Source: Paraescarpia echinospica (taxonomy: Eukaryota; Annelida; Polychaeta; Sabellida; Siboglinidae). From it: DNA of 64,000 bases. Position 1 is the first letter of the stretch, and every line of letters starts with the position of its first letter. Shown here piece after piece: positions 1-8,439 of the stretch. The stretch spans positions 62,001 to 126,000 of the forward strand of contig JAHLWY010000235.1 in the NCBI GenBank assembly GCA_020002185.1, read 5' to 3'. A program made the translations under genes and the position numbers. The notes beneath the pieces are model-generated. The model was not told the DNA's origin, did not search any database, and was given only the letters and a program-made list of their open reading frames with translations.

Positions 1-604
1 TGCTCGAACCGAACGCGCCCCCCTCCACCGACGTATAACGACAGCCTGGGGACGATGGGACCGACGTGTTCGCCGTACTGGAGCGTATCGGAGGAGCTGG
101 GGACGTGTCAACGGCAACTGGTCGTGCCGAGCCGGAGTCAGTTGGTCGGGCGTTACGAACGACTGGCGATGGATCTCGTCGCAGAGTCTCGGCGAAATGA
201 TTCTGGAGAAGGCGCGGGATCATTGCTGGGTATGTGAGCCGAATGAAGGCTGTCCCTACGTTCACATGCCCGGCTATCGCGCGGGACGGCCGAATCGGGT
301 ATATATGCAACGTTTCGATAATGCGGGCTGTATTGTGACGCGCTATTTCAACAGCGTCATGGAGACGTTCCTGCGTCGATCGCTCATCCCCTGTTTCACG
401 AGAATAGTGCATATTCTACACGAGACTACGGTGTCGACTTCTTCCGGTGAACAGCAGCAGCAAACGGGCCGTGCAGGAGAATTGTATTTGGTGCAGTTTG
501 TGTCGAACTGGTTGTTGGGAACGAATTGGCGCGATCATATGAATCGCGTGCAACTCGAGTCGGCCGTGCACACGTACGTGCAACGCCGGAGCGGACTGGA
601 ATGA
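1..604 (+). pseudogene. Unassigned left-end viral gene, probably frameshifted
   Basis: The segment from the window edge to a TGA at 602-604 reads as coding in two successive frames. The first frame (to about 190) gives a plausible protein ending near MDLVAESRR. The second (from ATG 197) gives 135 residues with a Cys/His-rich start, HCWVCEPNEGCPYVH, and an amphipathic C-terminus, NWRDHMNRVQLESAVHTYV. The switch suggests one gene with a frameshift near 190-200, or two overlapping ORFs. It resembles in layout the small Cys-rich proteins encoded at Polinton ends, but I do not recognise the family and assign no function. The 5' end is cut by the window. An AATAAA at 695-700 follows it. Confidence 0.45.
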
Positions 605-694
605 ACGAACACTAGTAGAATAGAGAACATTTTATTATTTGTTTGCTATTGAAACAAAGGCTTCACGCTGTGTTTGAATGTTGTAAGAGTACCG

Positions 695-700
695 AATAAA
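695..700 (+). terminator. Poly(A) signal for the left-end gene
   Basis: A canonical AATAAA lies 91 nt after the stop codon of the left-end gene and before the repeat-rich polymerase promoter region. Confidence 0.45.
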
Positions 701-730
701 ACGTTGAAAATGTACTTTCCGTTTCCGAGT

Positions 731-975
731 TACCTAGTTAGATAAAATACCGCTAGTCGTAAAATCCCGCTAGTTACCGCACTCCTCAGTTAGAAAAACC
801 ACCGCCAGTTACCACCACATTTCACCGCTAGTTAGAAAAATTACAGCTCTAGGGTTAGAAAAACAAAACCACCACACGCTAGTTTCCGCTACAGTTAGAA
901 AAACCTTCACCGCATTCCACCGCTCTTCCCGCTAGGGTTAGAAAAACCGTCACCACCGCTAGTCTTCCCGCTAGG
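731..975 (+). repeat. Degenerate CGCTAG/TTAGAAAAAC repeat array upstream of polymerase
   Basis: The 450 bp between the left-end gene and the polymerase hold a non-coding array of a degenerate unit, roughly CCGCTAGTTAGAAAAACC. Copies or part copies start near 750, 771, 812, 831, 874, 890, 930 and 956. The spacers are CCACC-rich. Regular repeats directly in front of the replication gene could be a regulatory or replication-associated region of the virus; that role is inference. Confidence 0.6.
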
Positions 976-1021
976 GTGTACTTACCACCACCACCACCAC
1001 CGCCACCGTCACCGTCGCCGT

Positions 1022-1030
1022 TATAAATAG
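1022..1030 (+). promoter_or_regulatory. TATA box of polymerase gene
   Basis: TATAAATAG lies 30 nt before the ATG at 1060. It is consistent with a core promoter and a very short leader. Confidence 0.55.
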
Positions 1031-1059
1031 CGACGCTCGAAAAAATATCATTAGAGAGA

Positions 1060-4000
1060 ATGCCACCACCTACTAGATGGCAATGTCCGAAATGTGAGCG
1101 CTATTTCGCGACGCAGTCGACGTTAGAACGACACGTAAAGAGTTCGAAAAGTTGCGGCGACGAAGCGCTATGCGTAAAACGTCGAGAGTGTCCAAAATGT
1201 GGCACGCTATTCACCACGCGTCACGCTATGCTACGACATCTGAGGCTGCAGTGTGGCCGTTCGCCACCTCCTGAATCAGTGGCGGAGGCGGTGGAAGCCG
1301 CTAGGCTTAACGAAAGTTGTTAAACGTTTGCACGCGCGGTATTGTCGCGACACGTCGACCTCGAACGGCGGCGGCGTGCGCCTGAACGAATTGGATCGCG
1401 TGGAGACGGTTTTTGGCATCAACGTCGTCGTCTATCGTCGACTGACGAACGACGTCGCCGAACTAGTCCGTCGATCGTGCGAAGCGCACCCCACGACGCT
1501 GAACGTCAACCTGTACGAGTCGCACTTCTCGTACATAAGCGATCCGCGCGCGTACACGAAAACGTACAAGTGCGGGAAATGCGGCAGCGTCCTCTGGCGG
1601 AGCGCGCGCGATTTACGACGTCACGAAGCGACGTGCGAAGGCGGCGTTCGTCACGTGTTCCCCGGCGGCGTCCTTATTCGAGCGACTCGACGACGAAGGC
1701 ATCGACGTCGGCGACGACGACCTGCGCTACTACCCGTACCGCGCGACGTTCGATTTCGAGTGCTATTTCGCTGATAACGATCTGCCGACGGATAGCGACA
1801 AATGCCGCTGGATCGCGCGACACGAACTGCTCGGCGTGAGCGTCGCGTCGAACGTGCCCGGTCAAGAAGCGGCGCGCTGTTACGTCACGACCGGCGATTC
1901 GTCGGAACTCGCGCGTCGATTCATCGACGACCTGGAAGCGGTGAGCCCGGCGGCGTGCGCGATTCTACGTCCCCGCTACGACGCGACCTTCGAGGCGCTC
2001 GACGCCGACTGGCGGCGACGATGCAACGACGACGACGACGCCGACGCGTCACCGTACGCCACATTCGCCGACCGGCTGTGGACGTACCTTCGTCAAATGC
2101 CCATATTGGGATTCAATTCGGGTAAGTACGACCTGAACGTCGTCAAAAAGTACTTGACCCCCCTGCTCATAACCGACGACGCGCAGCACACGTCGTCGGC
2201 GTTTACCATTAAACGTCAGAACAATTACATGTGCCTGTCGACGACGACGTTGAAGTTCCTGGACATAACGAATTACCTCGCGCCCGGCGTTAGCTACGAT
2301 CGCTTTCTGAAAGCGTACGGTTGCTCGGCAACGAAGGGCTACTTCCCGTACGAGCACATCGACGCGTTGTCGCGTCTGGACGAAACCGCCCTGCCGTCGC
2401 GCGAAGCTTTCTACAGCCAGCTGAAACGCGACGGAATCTCCGCGGAGGCGTACGAGATTTGCGCAACGACGTGGCGCGACGAGGGCATGACGTCGATGCG
2501 CGATTTTCTTGTGTGGTATAACAATCGTGACGTGGCGCCGTTTCTCTAGGCCGTCGATCGCCAGTTCGCCTTCTATCGGCGCCGAAGTAACGACATGTTC
2601 AAGGATGCCATCAGCGTACCGGGGTTGACGTTGTTGTACCTGTTCAACGACATGCCGAAGTCGATCCATTTCTCGCTCTTCAACGAGCCGAACAAAGATC
2701 TGCACCGTCTGCTGCAGGCGCAGATCGTCGGCGGCCCGTCGATCATCTTCGCGCGCCACCACGAGGCCGACGTGACGTCGATTCGTGGCGTCGACGCGCC
2801 GTGCCGACCGATAGTAGGCTTCGAAGCAAACGGCCTCTATCTATGGGCGATAATGCAGGAGATGCCGACGGGCTGGTACACGAGCCGACGCGCTGAGAAC
2901 GCCTTTCGAGCGGAACGCGTGCAACGCTACGGTCGTATGGCCGTGGAGTGGTTGACGCGCGTGGAGGCGGAAACCGGCGCGCGTATACGTCACCAGTTGA
3001 ACGGACGCGAGAAGCGCATTCGAAAGCACCGAGTCGACGGGTGGTGCGCCGCCACGCGAACGGCGTATCAATTTCACGGCTGCTATTTTCACGGCTGCCC
3101 GACGTGTCAGGCGCACGTGACGACGAACGCCGTCAACGGTCAACCGCTGACGACGCTGTACGCCGGGACGATCGCTTTGACCGCCTACCTGCGCCGTTTC
3201 GTCGACGAAGTCGTAGAAATGTTGGAGTGCCAGTGGCACGCCGTGCAACCGCCGTCGGTGCCGACGCCGCCCGACGCGTCACGATGGCAACCGCCGCCGA
3301 CCACCATTACGCTCTCGACGATACTGGAGGCGGTGCGCGACGGCTCTCTGTTCGGCCTCGTGCAGTGCGATATCGCCGTACCGGAAGCGCTGCGCGACAA
3401 GTTCGCCGAGATGCAGCCGGTATTCAAGAACGTCGATATCGTGCCCGACGATCTCAGCCCGTTCATGCGCGACTACGCCGAGTCGCACGATCTCCTCACG
3501 CGACCTCAACGCACGCTCGTCGGTAGCTACTTCGGCGCGGCGATCGTGCTCGCGACGCAGCTCCTACGCTGGTATCTGGCGCACTGGCTCGTCGTCGAGC
3601 GCGTCTACCAGATCGTCGAGTACGCGCCGATAGCGTGCTTTCGCCGCTTCGGCGACGCGGTTTCGACGGCACGCCGCGAGGGCGATATCGATCCCGACAA
3701 ATCGATCATCGCCGATACCATTAAACTTCTCGGGAACAGTTCCTACGGGAAAACGATTACGCGCGTCGATCGGCACCGGGAAATCAAGTACGCGACGCCG
3801 GTCGGCGCGTCGATGCTCGTCAACAATCGGCGCTTCCGGCAACTGGACATCGTCGTCGACGACGCGCTGTACGAGGTGGCGCTGAATAAGCGTAAAATCG
3901 TCTACGGCCTGCCGATACATATCGGCTATTTCGTATTGCAGTACGCAAAATTGAGAATGCTGGAATTTTATTACGATTTCGTCGACGCCTACATTTCCCG

Positions 4001-4562
4001 TCCGCTCTTCCAGTACTGCGCTATTGATACCGACTCGGCGTACATAGCCCTAGCCGGACGTGACGTCGACGCGCTCGTACCGGAAGAACGTCGCGAACAC
4101 TACTTCCGGAATCGTTCGCTCTGGTTTCCGGCCGAATGCTGCGACGCGCACGTGGAAGCCTACGTACGACGGCGCGTCGCCGGACTAGCGTGGGACGGCG
4201 GAGCGGCCTGCTGCGCGCGCCGACGCCTGTTCGATCGTCGAACGCCGGGCCACTTCAAAGAAGAGTGGCGCGGCGACGGAATCGTGGCGCTGTGCAGCAA
4301 AACCTACTACTGCTTCGGCGGCGCCGCCGGTCCGAAGTACAGCAGGAAGGGAATGAGCAAGCGACAGAACGCCGACATCGACGAGCACACCTTCCTCGCC
4401 GTACTGCGCGACCGTCGCAACGGCGTCGGCTGGAACCGCGGTTTCCAAGTGAAAGACTCGTCCGTGTTGACGTACGTTCAAGAGCGCGCGGCGTTCAGCT
4501 ACTTCTACCCTAAACGCCGCGTGCTCGACGACGGCGTCACTACGGCGCCGATACCCGTCTAA
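1060..4562 (+). pseudogene. polB: Protein-primed family B DNA polymerase (Polinton type), inactivated
   Basis: This is the replicative polymerase of the element, with 3'-5' exonuclease and palm domains. The N-terminus has three CCHC zinc knuckles (CPKC, CPKC, CGKC). The exonuclease motifs are FDFEC (1749-1763), FNSGKYD (2112-2132) and YDRFLKAYG (2295-2321). In the palm, motif B is KLLGNSSYGKT (3723-3755) and motif C is DTDS (4026-4037). Lesions: a frame change between about 1253 and 1340, a second near 1660-1675, an in-frame TAG at 2547-2549, and motif A reading GFEANGLY with Glu (GAA, 2823-2825) where the family has the catalytic Asp. From 2550 to 4562 the frame is open. The total span fits a full-length Polinton polymerase. 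The zinc-knuckle start at 1060 was chosen because a TATA box lies 30 nt upstream. Confidence 0.93.
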
Positions 4563-4612
4563 CTCGTAAACACTCGTCTAACTCGTAAAAACTCGTCTAA
4601 CTCGTCTACTAC
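4561..4612. repeat. Short CTCGTCTAA repeats between convergent genes
   Basis: After the polymerase stop, the unit CTCGTCTAA / CTCGTAAA recurs about five times, before a C-rich patch. Polymerase and the minus-strand capsid/protease block converge here, so this is the 3' intergenic region. Confidence 0.5.
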
Positions 4613-4673
4613 TAACCTAACCCCCACCACCCCTCCTAGGGGTAGTTTCTGTATGTATGTATGTGTGGGTAAT

Positions 4674-4679
4674 AATAAA
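4674..4679 (+). terminator. Poly(A) signal for polymerase
   Basis: AATAAA lies 112 nt after the polymerase stop and is followed by a GT/T-rich stretch (4690-4708). Confidence 0.55.
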
Positions 4680-4704
4680 CACCAGTGTACATCATTTGTT
4701 TGTT

Positions 4705-4710
4705 TTTATT
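4705..4710 (-). terminator. Poly(A) signal for the minus-strand protease end
   Basis: TTTATT on the plus strand reads AATAAA on the minus strand, 31 nt past the protease stop. It lies only about 30 nt from the plus-strand signal at 4674, so the two convergent transcription units share one compact 3' region. Confidence 0.5.
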
Positions 4711-4740
4711 TCTACTACTATACACGTAAAAGCGGTATAA

Positions 4741-5064
4741 TTAATGAGGTTTTAATAAATCGTATACGAGACAGTCATTATTCACCCTATTGGTGCCGAA
4801 TAGGCTCTGGAATGTCGTCAACGGCATCCCGCGACATCGGAGGAGAAGGTAGGCGACGCAATATAGTCCGCACACTTTAGAGATGACGCTCTGCAAGCGC
4901 TTGTCGTTGTACGTCCACGCGTCGCCGCAGTGGCGGCGCAGGAAGGCGCGGAAGTCGGCGTGCAGCGGCGGCAGACCATACGAATCGAAGTACTCGCCTC
5001 GTCGGACGATACGTTTAGCGTACGTATCGAGTTCCAGACGACGCATCAGTTGAAACGTATCCAT
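4741..5064 (-). pseudogene. Adenain-type cysteine protease, internally deleted
   Basis: This is the maturation protease of Polinton virions (Ulp1/adenain clan). The 107-residue frame shows YFDSYGLPP (residues 25-33, acid residue D27), YNDKRLQS (52-59) and the nucleophile motif SKVCGLYC (C65), then the usual RCRGM segment. The family's conserved segment with the catalytic His (the HW motif, normally shortly before FDSYG) is absent: MDTFQLMRRLELDTYAKRIV is followed almost directly by EYFDSYG. An in-frame deletion of roughly 40 residues is the simplest reading, so it is very likely inactive. The start ATG (5064) lies 5 nt after the capsid stop. The same frame is open upstream into the capsid gene, but that part is not family-like. 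Confidence 0.85.
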
Positions 5065-5069
5065 AGTTA

Positions 5070-6359
5070 CTACCAGTCGTACACGACGTTCCGGTTCCGG
5101 TCGATCTCCATCACCGTCTCGAATTCCGCGTACACGACGACGTTCACCGGAAGCGGTAGCGGCGTCCCGAAATGCATGTCGACGCCCACGCTCCCCTGAC
5201 GCACGACGTTTAAATGTTCGCCGTCGCAACAGTCGGGGGTCAGGTCGAAACCGAAGATGCTGTAGCCGGCGCCGAAGTCCGTGCGCGATACGTCGTTCCC
5301 CTCGTCCTCGAACGCCTTTCCGGTCGCCTCGAAGATATTCATGTAGCTCCGCACGTACCGGTTGTGCGGGAAGTCCGGCTGCAGCGGCTTGGTCGGCACC
5401 TGACGTCCGTCGACGAATAGCGTCAGGAAGTTTATGTCGTTGTGACGCGTGTCGAACGGATTTCTAGTGTTGGCGACGTTATCGATCATCATCAGGAAGA
5501 GGCGTTTCGGAATCGCGCCCATGTACAGGTTCTCGTGCGTGTGCGATAGCGTACCCGCCGTTAGAGAGAACGATTTGCAGTCGACGCGGCGCATCGGAAA
5601 CTTAGCCGTTCCCAACGCCCACTCTTTGATATGTCCCATCTGGACGGCCGGGTTCAACTTCACTTTTGGCACGTGCAGTCGAATCGCCTGCAGCACGACG
5701 CGCCACCCCGGTACGGCTTGCGCGCCCATGATCGAGAAGGCGTCCTTCGAGCGCACTATGCGCACTTTCGTGTCGACGCCGTTCGGTAGGTGTCTGTTTA
5801 GCATAAACGCGTCGATGTGCAGGCGTCCCATCATTTCCAACTCGTTGCTATCGGCCGTCGCGAGTCGTCGCGCCTCGAAACCGGCGTTGGCGTTGCCGAG
5901 CGTGTCCATCCGTCCGGCGGTGTCTTTGTATCACAACGAACCCGTGATATGCGAACGTTTCGCGTCGCTACCGTAACTTAGCAACGTCTCGAGGTAGGCC
6001 CGCTACGCGTACGTATTGGTCGACGGCGTCACGAGGGTGTTGTTCAGCGACACGTCGATTTGACTGATCATCGAATGCAGGAAATTGTTGACCGGCGCCA
6101 CCGCGGCGGCCGCCGCCAGATCGGTACCGTCCCCCTGCGTCACTTTGAAGCGTACGTACAGTTGAACGCTCGGCAGGTCCGTATAGTCTTCGCCCGAACC
6201 CGGCACGAGGAACTCGATAGGGCCGCCGGCGTCGAGAGTCGTCAGCGGCTGGTAGACGGTCCAATGACTGCTCTCGATGCTCGTCTGCGTCACCGGTCCG
6301 CTGAACAGCTCCAGTTCGGCCTTCACGCCCTCGCACGTCGAGCCGTTCACGAATGCCAT
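5070..6359 (-). pseudogene. Double jelly-roll major capsid protein, two in-frame stops
   Basis: This is the main hexon-like shell protein, of the family annotated in many animals as F54H12.2-like. The N-terminal part shows QTSIESSHWTVYQPL and VNNFLHSMISQIDVSLN. The C-terminal part shows MGRLHIDAFMLNRHLPNGVD, IPKRLFLMMIDN and FDLTPDCCDGEHLN. One reading frame of 429 codons runs through the whole gene, broken by TAG at 6003-6005 (codon 119) and TGA at 5931-5933 (codon 143). No frameshift is seen. Between the stops the frame still reads family-like residues (YLETLLSYG). Length is near normal for the family, so this is a recently dead full-length copy. It sits between the protease and the core protein, the usual Polinton order. 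Confidence 0.92.
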
Positions 6360-6760
6360 GTCGTCCGTTCGACGTCTTCCGCCTACTGACGACCGTCGCC
6401 GCTAGGCGCGTCCTCTTTATGCCGCTGCCGCCGCGTCGGTGCGTTTTTTTTCTTCCGTGTACGCATTGGTCGACGCGTCGAGTTGACTGAATATCGTATG
6501 CAGGAAATTGTTGACCGACGCCACCGCGGCCGTCAGATCTCCTCCGCGCGGCGTCACCACTATGAAGCGCACTCGAAGGTCCGTATAGCCCGAACCCGGC
6601 TGGTAGACGGTCCACTGACCGTTCTCGAGTGCGCGCTCCATCGTCGTCGTTACTCGTCGAATATGTCCGTTCGACGCGCTCTTTTCCGCCTACTGACGGC
6701 CGTCGCCGCTAAGCGCGCTCTCTTTACGCCGACACCGCGGGGACGACGCTGCTGCGTTTG
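6360..6760 (-). repeat. Tandem duplication of core-protein tail plus capsid head
   Basis: On the minus strand the order is: core-protein tail, capsid N-terminus (6641-6455), core-protein tail again (about 6450-6371), then the true capsid start (6359). The tail copies at 6377-6420 and 6684-6727 match closely and are 307 bp apart. The capsid landmark coding VNNFLH is 423 bp apart (6075 versus 6498). The difference means about 116 bp were lost inside the upstream capsid copy. Confidence 0.85.
6417..6641 (-). pseudogene. Truncated duplicate of the capsid N-terminus
   Basis: A 74-codon frame reproduces the capsid start in shortened form: QWTVYQPGSGYTDL followed by VRFIVVTPRGGDLTAAV and VNNFLHTIFSQLDAS. 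Compared with the full gene at 6003-6359, the segment between the TVYQP and GSG motifs and the one between YTDL and VRF are missing. It runs into the duplicated core-protein tail and ends in poly-Ala. It cannot encode a capsid and is a relic of the tandem duplication. Confidence 0.85.
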
Positions 6761-7090
6761 TTTCTTTCTCTTCTTCTTTGGTGCCGCCTGCGGATTCAAT
6801 AGGCCGTCGAGAAGATCGGCGCCGGCTTCCTTCGCGCGCCTTTTTAGCGACTGTTTCAGATTGCCGCCGGCGACGACGTCGCGCGCCACGTGCATGCCGG
6901 TGTTGAGCGCTCGTTTTCTCAACGCCATCGCGCCCCTCTTGATAAGCGGCATGGCGCTTCGAAACAGACTCCCGTAGAGATTACCCAGACCGTGACCTCG
7001 TTGACCCCGAGCGCCGACGAAGACCGGCAGCTGTCCGCCGACCTGACGAACGTAGTAGTCCACGTACGGGTTCTTCGACGACGGCGGCAT
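6650..7090 (-). CDS. pX/pVI-like basic core protein
   Basis: An open frame of 146 residues. It shows the conserved Polinton motif GQRGHGLGNLYGSLFRSAMP, then LIKRGAMALRKRAL (amphipathic, basic) and ARDVVAGGNLKQSLKRRAKEAG. The tail is very basic (KKKRKKQTQQRR, KRARLAATAVSRRKRARR). In adenoviruses and adintoviruses, proteins with this glycine-rich amphipathic start and basic tail are core or membrane-active minor proteins processed by the viral protease; the exact role here is inference. The ATG at 7090 lies 1 nt after the penton stop (7092-7094). The last part is present twice because of the tandem duplication. Confidence 0.75.
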   Translation of the reverse strand: MPPSSKNPYVDYYVRQVGGQLPVFVGARGQRGHGLGNLYGSLFRSAMPLIKRGAMALRKRALNTGMHVARDVVAGGNLKQSLKRRAKEAGADLLDGLLNPQAAPKKKRKKQTQQRRPRGVGVKRARLAATAVSRRKRARRTDIFDE

Positions 7091-7091
7091 G

Positions 7092-7969
7092 TTAAAACAA
7101 TTTCGATTTACAACGTCTGAAGTGAAGCGTCGTCACCACCTTCCCCTGCTCGAATGGTATCGGTTGGCCGTGACCGTCTCTTATATCGACTTCGACCTCG
7201 TCGAATTGATTCCGCATCAGCAAACGTATTGCAAGCGAACGAACGATTCCGAAACGACGTCACCGTTCTCACCGCGGACGGCGATGTTTCGAAGGAGCAG
7301 CGCGAACACGTCACCGACGATGCGCGTTTCCACGAGATCCGTGTACACGTACAGACTCTCGATGCCCGCCGACATGGTCACCGTATTGCGACCTTCGTAC
7401 TCGAACGTGTACTCGGCGGGCGACGTGCTGATGACGGGCCTCGTCGCCGGCGCGGGACCGTACGCGGACGAACTCATGATCGTGTTGCTATGGAAACCTA
7501 GCACGTGCCTCAGACGGCTCGAATGAGGTATGATAAATGTGACACCCGCCGACATACGTAGCGTAAATCGGTTAGAGACGGCGCATTATTCTAGCACGGC
7601 CTTGACGTTCCTGGTGTGTAATTTCTCTAGCGCCTCGTTGATCCTGTTCAACAACGTATAAACTTTGTTGTAGAAACCGTGAGGAATCGTCGTCTGACGA
7701 TATATCAGCACGGTCGTGCCGTCTTTGTCTATCTGGGTGTAAACACCCGGTTCGCCCGCCGCGCAAGTCAGGTAGAAGTAGGCGTCCTTCTCTCTCACGT
7801 TGTACCACGTGTGCGGATACTGTACCGACACCGCGCCGCATTCCCACTCCCCCGACAGGTCGAAACGTCGCGGCAACGTCGTGACGTAGTGCGTCAACGT
7901 ATTATCGGGGTGACGTTTCATAGACGCGTTGCTCGGCAGCGTCAGGTAAAAATCAGACGAGACCGCCAT
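7092..7969 (-). pseudogene. Penton-type minor capsid protein (single jelly roll), broken
   Basis: This protein forms the capsid vertices. The start shows FYLTLPSNAS, LPRRFDLSGEWECGAVSVQY and PHTWYNVREKDAYFYL. The C-terminal half shows ESLYVYTDLVETRIVGD and RNIAVRGENGDVV, and then, in another frame, RNQFDEVEVDIRDGHGQPIPF and VVTTLHFR. Lesions: an in-frame TAA at 7586-7588, with the same frame continuing to 7217, and a 1-nt-type frameshift at about 7217-7224. After it the conserved C-terminus runs to TAA 7092-7094. ATG 7967-7969 is preferred. A GTG at 8000-8002 in the same frame would extend it but is unlikely in a eukaryotic host. Confidence 0.88.
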
Positions 7970-8315
7970 CGCGTTGTCGTCGACGTTCGCCGCCGCCGAC
8001 ACTCATAGACGGACTCGGGAGCAGGTAACCGAGACAGCTGCTCAACAGCGCCGTCCACAGGTTGGAGTCACCTTGACCTTTCGTCAGATTGTATATACTA
8101 ACGGCGATGACGAAGTACAGGACGACGACCTGACAGAGGAACACGATTTCGGCCTTAGGGCATTCGTTGCCGCAGATTCGCCATGGAACGGGTTCGGCGG
8201 CGGTTGTTGTTGTAGCGTCGATGGAGTCCGCGTTGTGCTCGTCGTCGACGACGGACGATTCGTCGGCGTTCGTTCGACGCTCGCCACTCGAGGTAGTTTC
8301 GTCGTCGTCGCACAT
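7953..8315 (-). CDS. Conserved Polinton single-pass membrane protein
   Basis: 120 residues: an acidic, Ser/Thr-rich N-terminus, then WRICGNECPKAEI, a hydrophobic segment at about 56-76 (IVFLCQVVVLYFVIAVSIY), and LWTALLSSCLGYLLPSPS. The CGNEC...LLSSCLGYLLP pattern recurs next to penton genes in animal Polintons; its function is not known. The last 17 residues (after LLPSPS) overlap the penton start and look like read-through caused by loss of the original stop. A TATA-like TATAAAG at 8352-8358 (minus) lies 37 nt before the ATG. Confidence 0.7.
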   Translation of the reverse strand: MCDDDETTSSGERRTNADESSVVDDEHNADSIDATTTTAAEPVPWRICGNECPKAEIVFLCQVVVLYFVIAVSIYNLTKGQGDSNLWTALLSSCLGYLLPSPSMSVGGGERRRQRDGGLV

Positions 8316-8439
8316 CGTCGCGCCAATGCGCGCTGTCGATGCAGCAGGGACCTTTATACGGTAAGAACGAAGATCCGTTGCATAGTCCCGCCTCGTGCAG
8401 TCGCCAGCAGCCGGTGTGACGCGTCCAACGATTCATCAT
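8155..8439 (-). CDS. Small Cys-containing ORF overlapping the integrase stop
   Basis: 94 codons starting ATGATGA, so its first ATG overlaps the integrase TGA (8436-8438). The N-terminus, GCWRLHEAGLCNGSSFLPYK then GPCCID, is not low-complexity and looks protein-like. After residue 45 it becomes Arg-rich where it overlaps the membrane-protein gene in another frame. Possibly only the first 40-45 codons are real, or it was once fused to the membrane protein by a lost frame. The family is not recognised. Confidence 0.35.
   Translation of the reverse strand: MMNRWTRHTGCWRLHEAGLCNGSSFLPYKGPCCIDSAHWRDDVRRRRNYLEWRASNERRRIVRRRRRAQRGLHRRYNNNRRRTRSMANLRQRMP
8352..8358 (-). promoter_or_regulatory. TATA box of the membrane-protein gene
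   Basis: The minus strand reads TATAAAG 37 nt upstream of the ATG at 8315, matching the spacing seen before the ATPase and NADAR genes. Confidence 0.4.

Noticed and set aside
2049..2762. 237-codon minus-strand frame opposite the polymerase
   Set aside because: GC-rich shadow of the real plus-strand gene; Arg/Val/Gln-biased with no motif.
5968..6615. 215-codon frame antisense-shifted through the capsid head
   Set aside because: It is a shadow frame. Its only meaningful part is the duplicated core-protein tail, which is annotated as a repeat.
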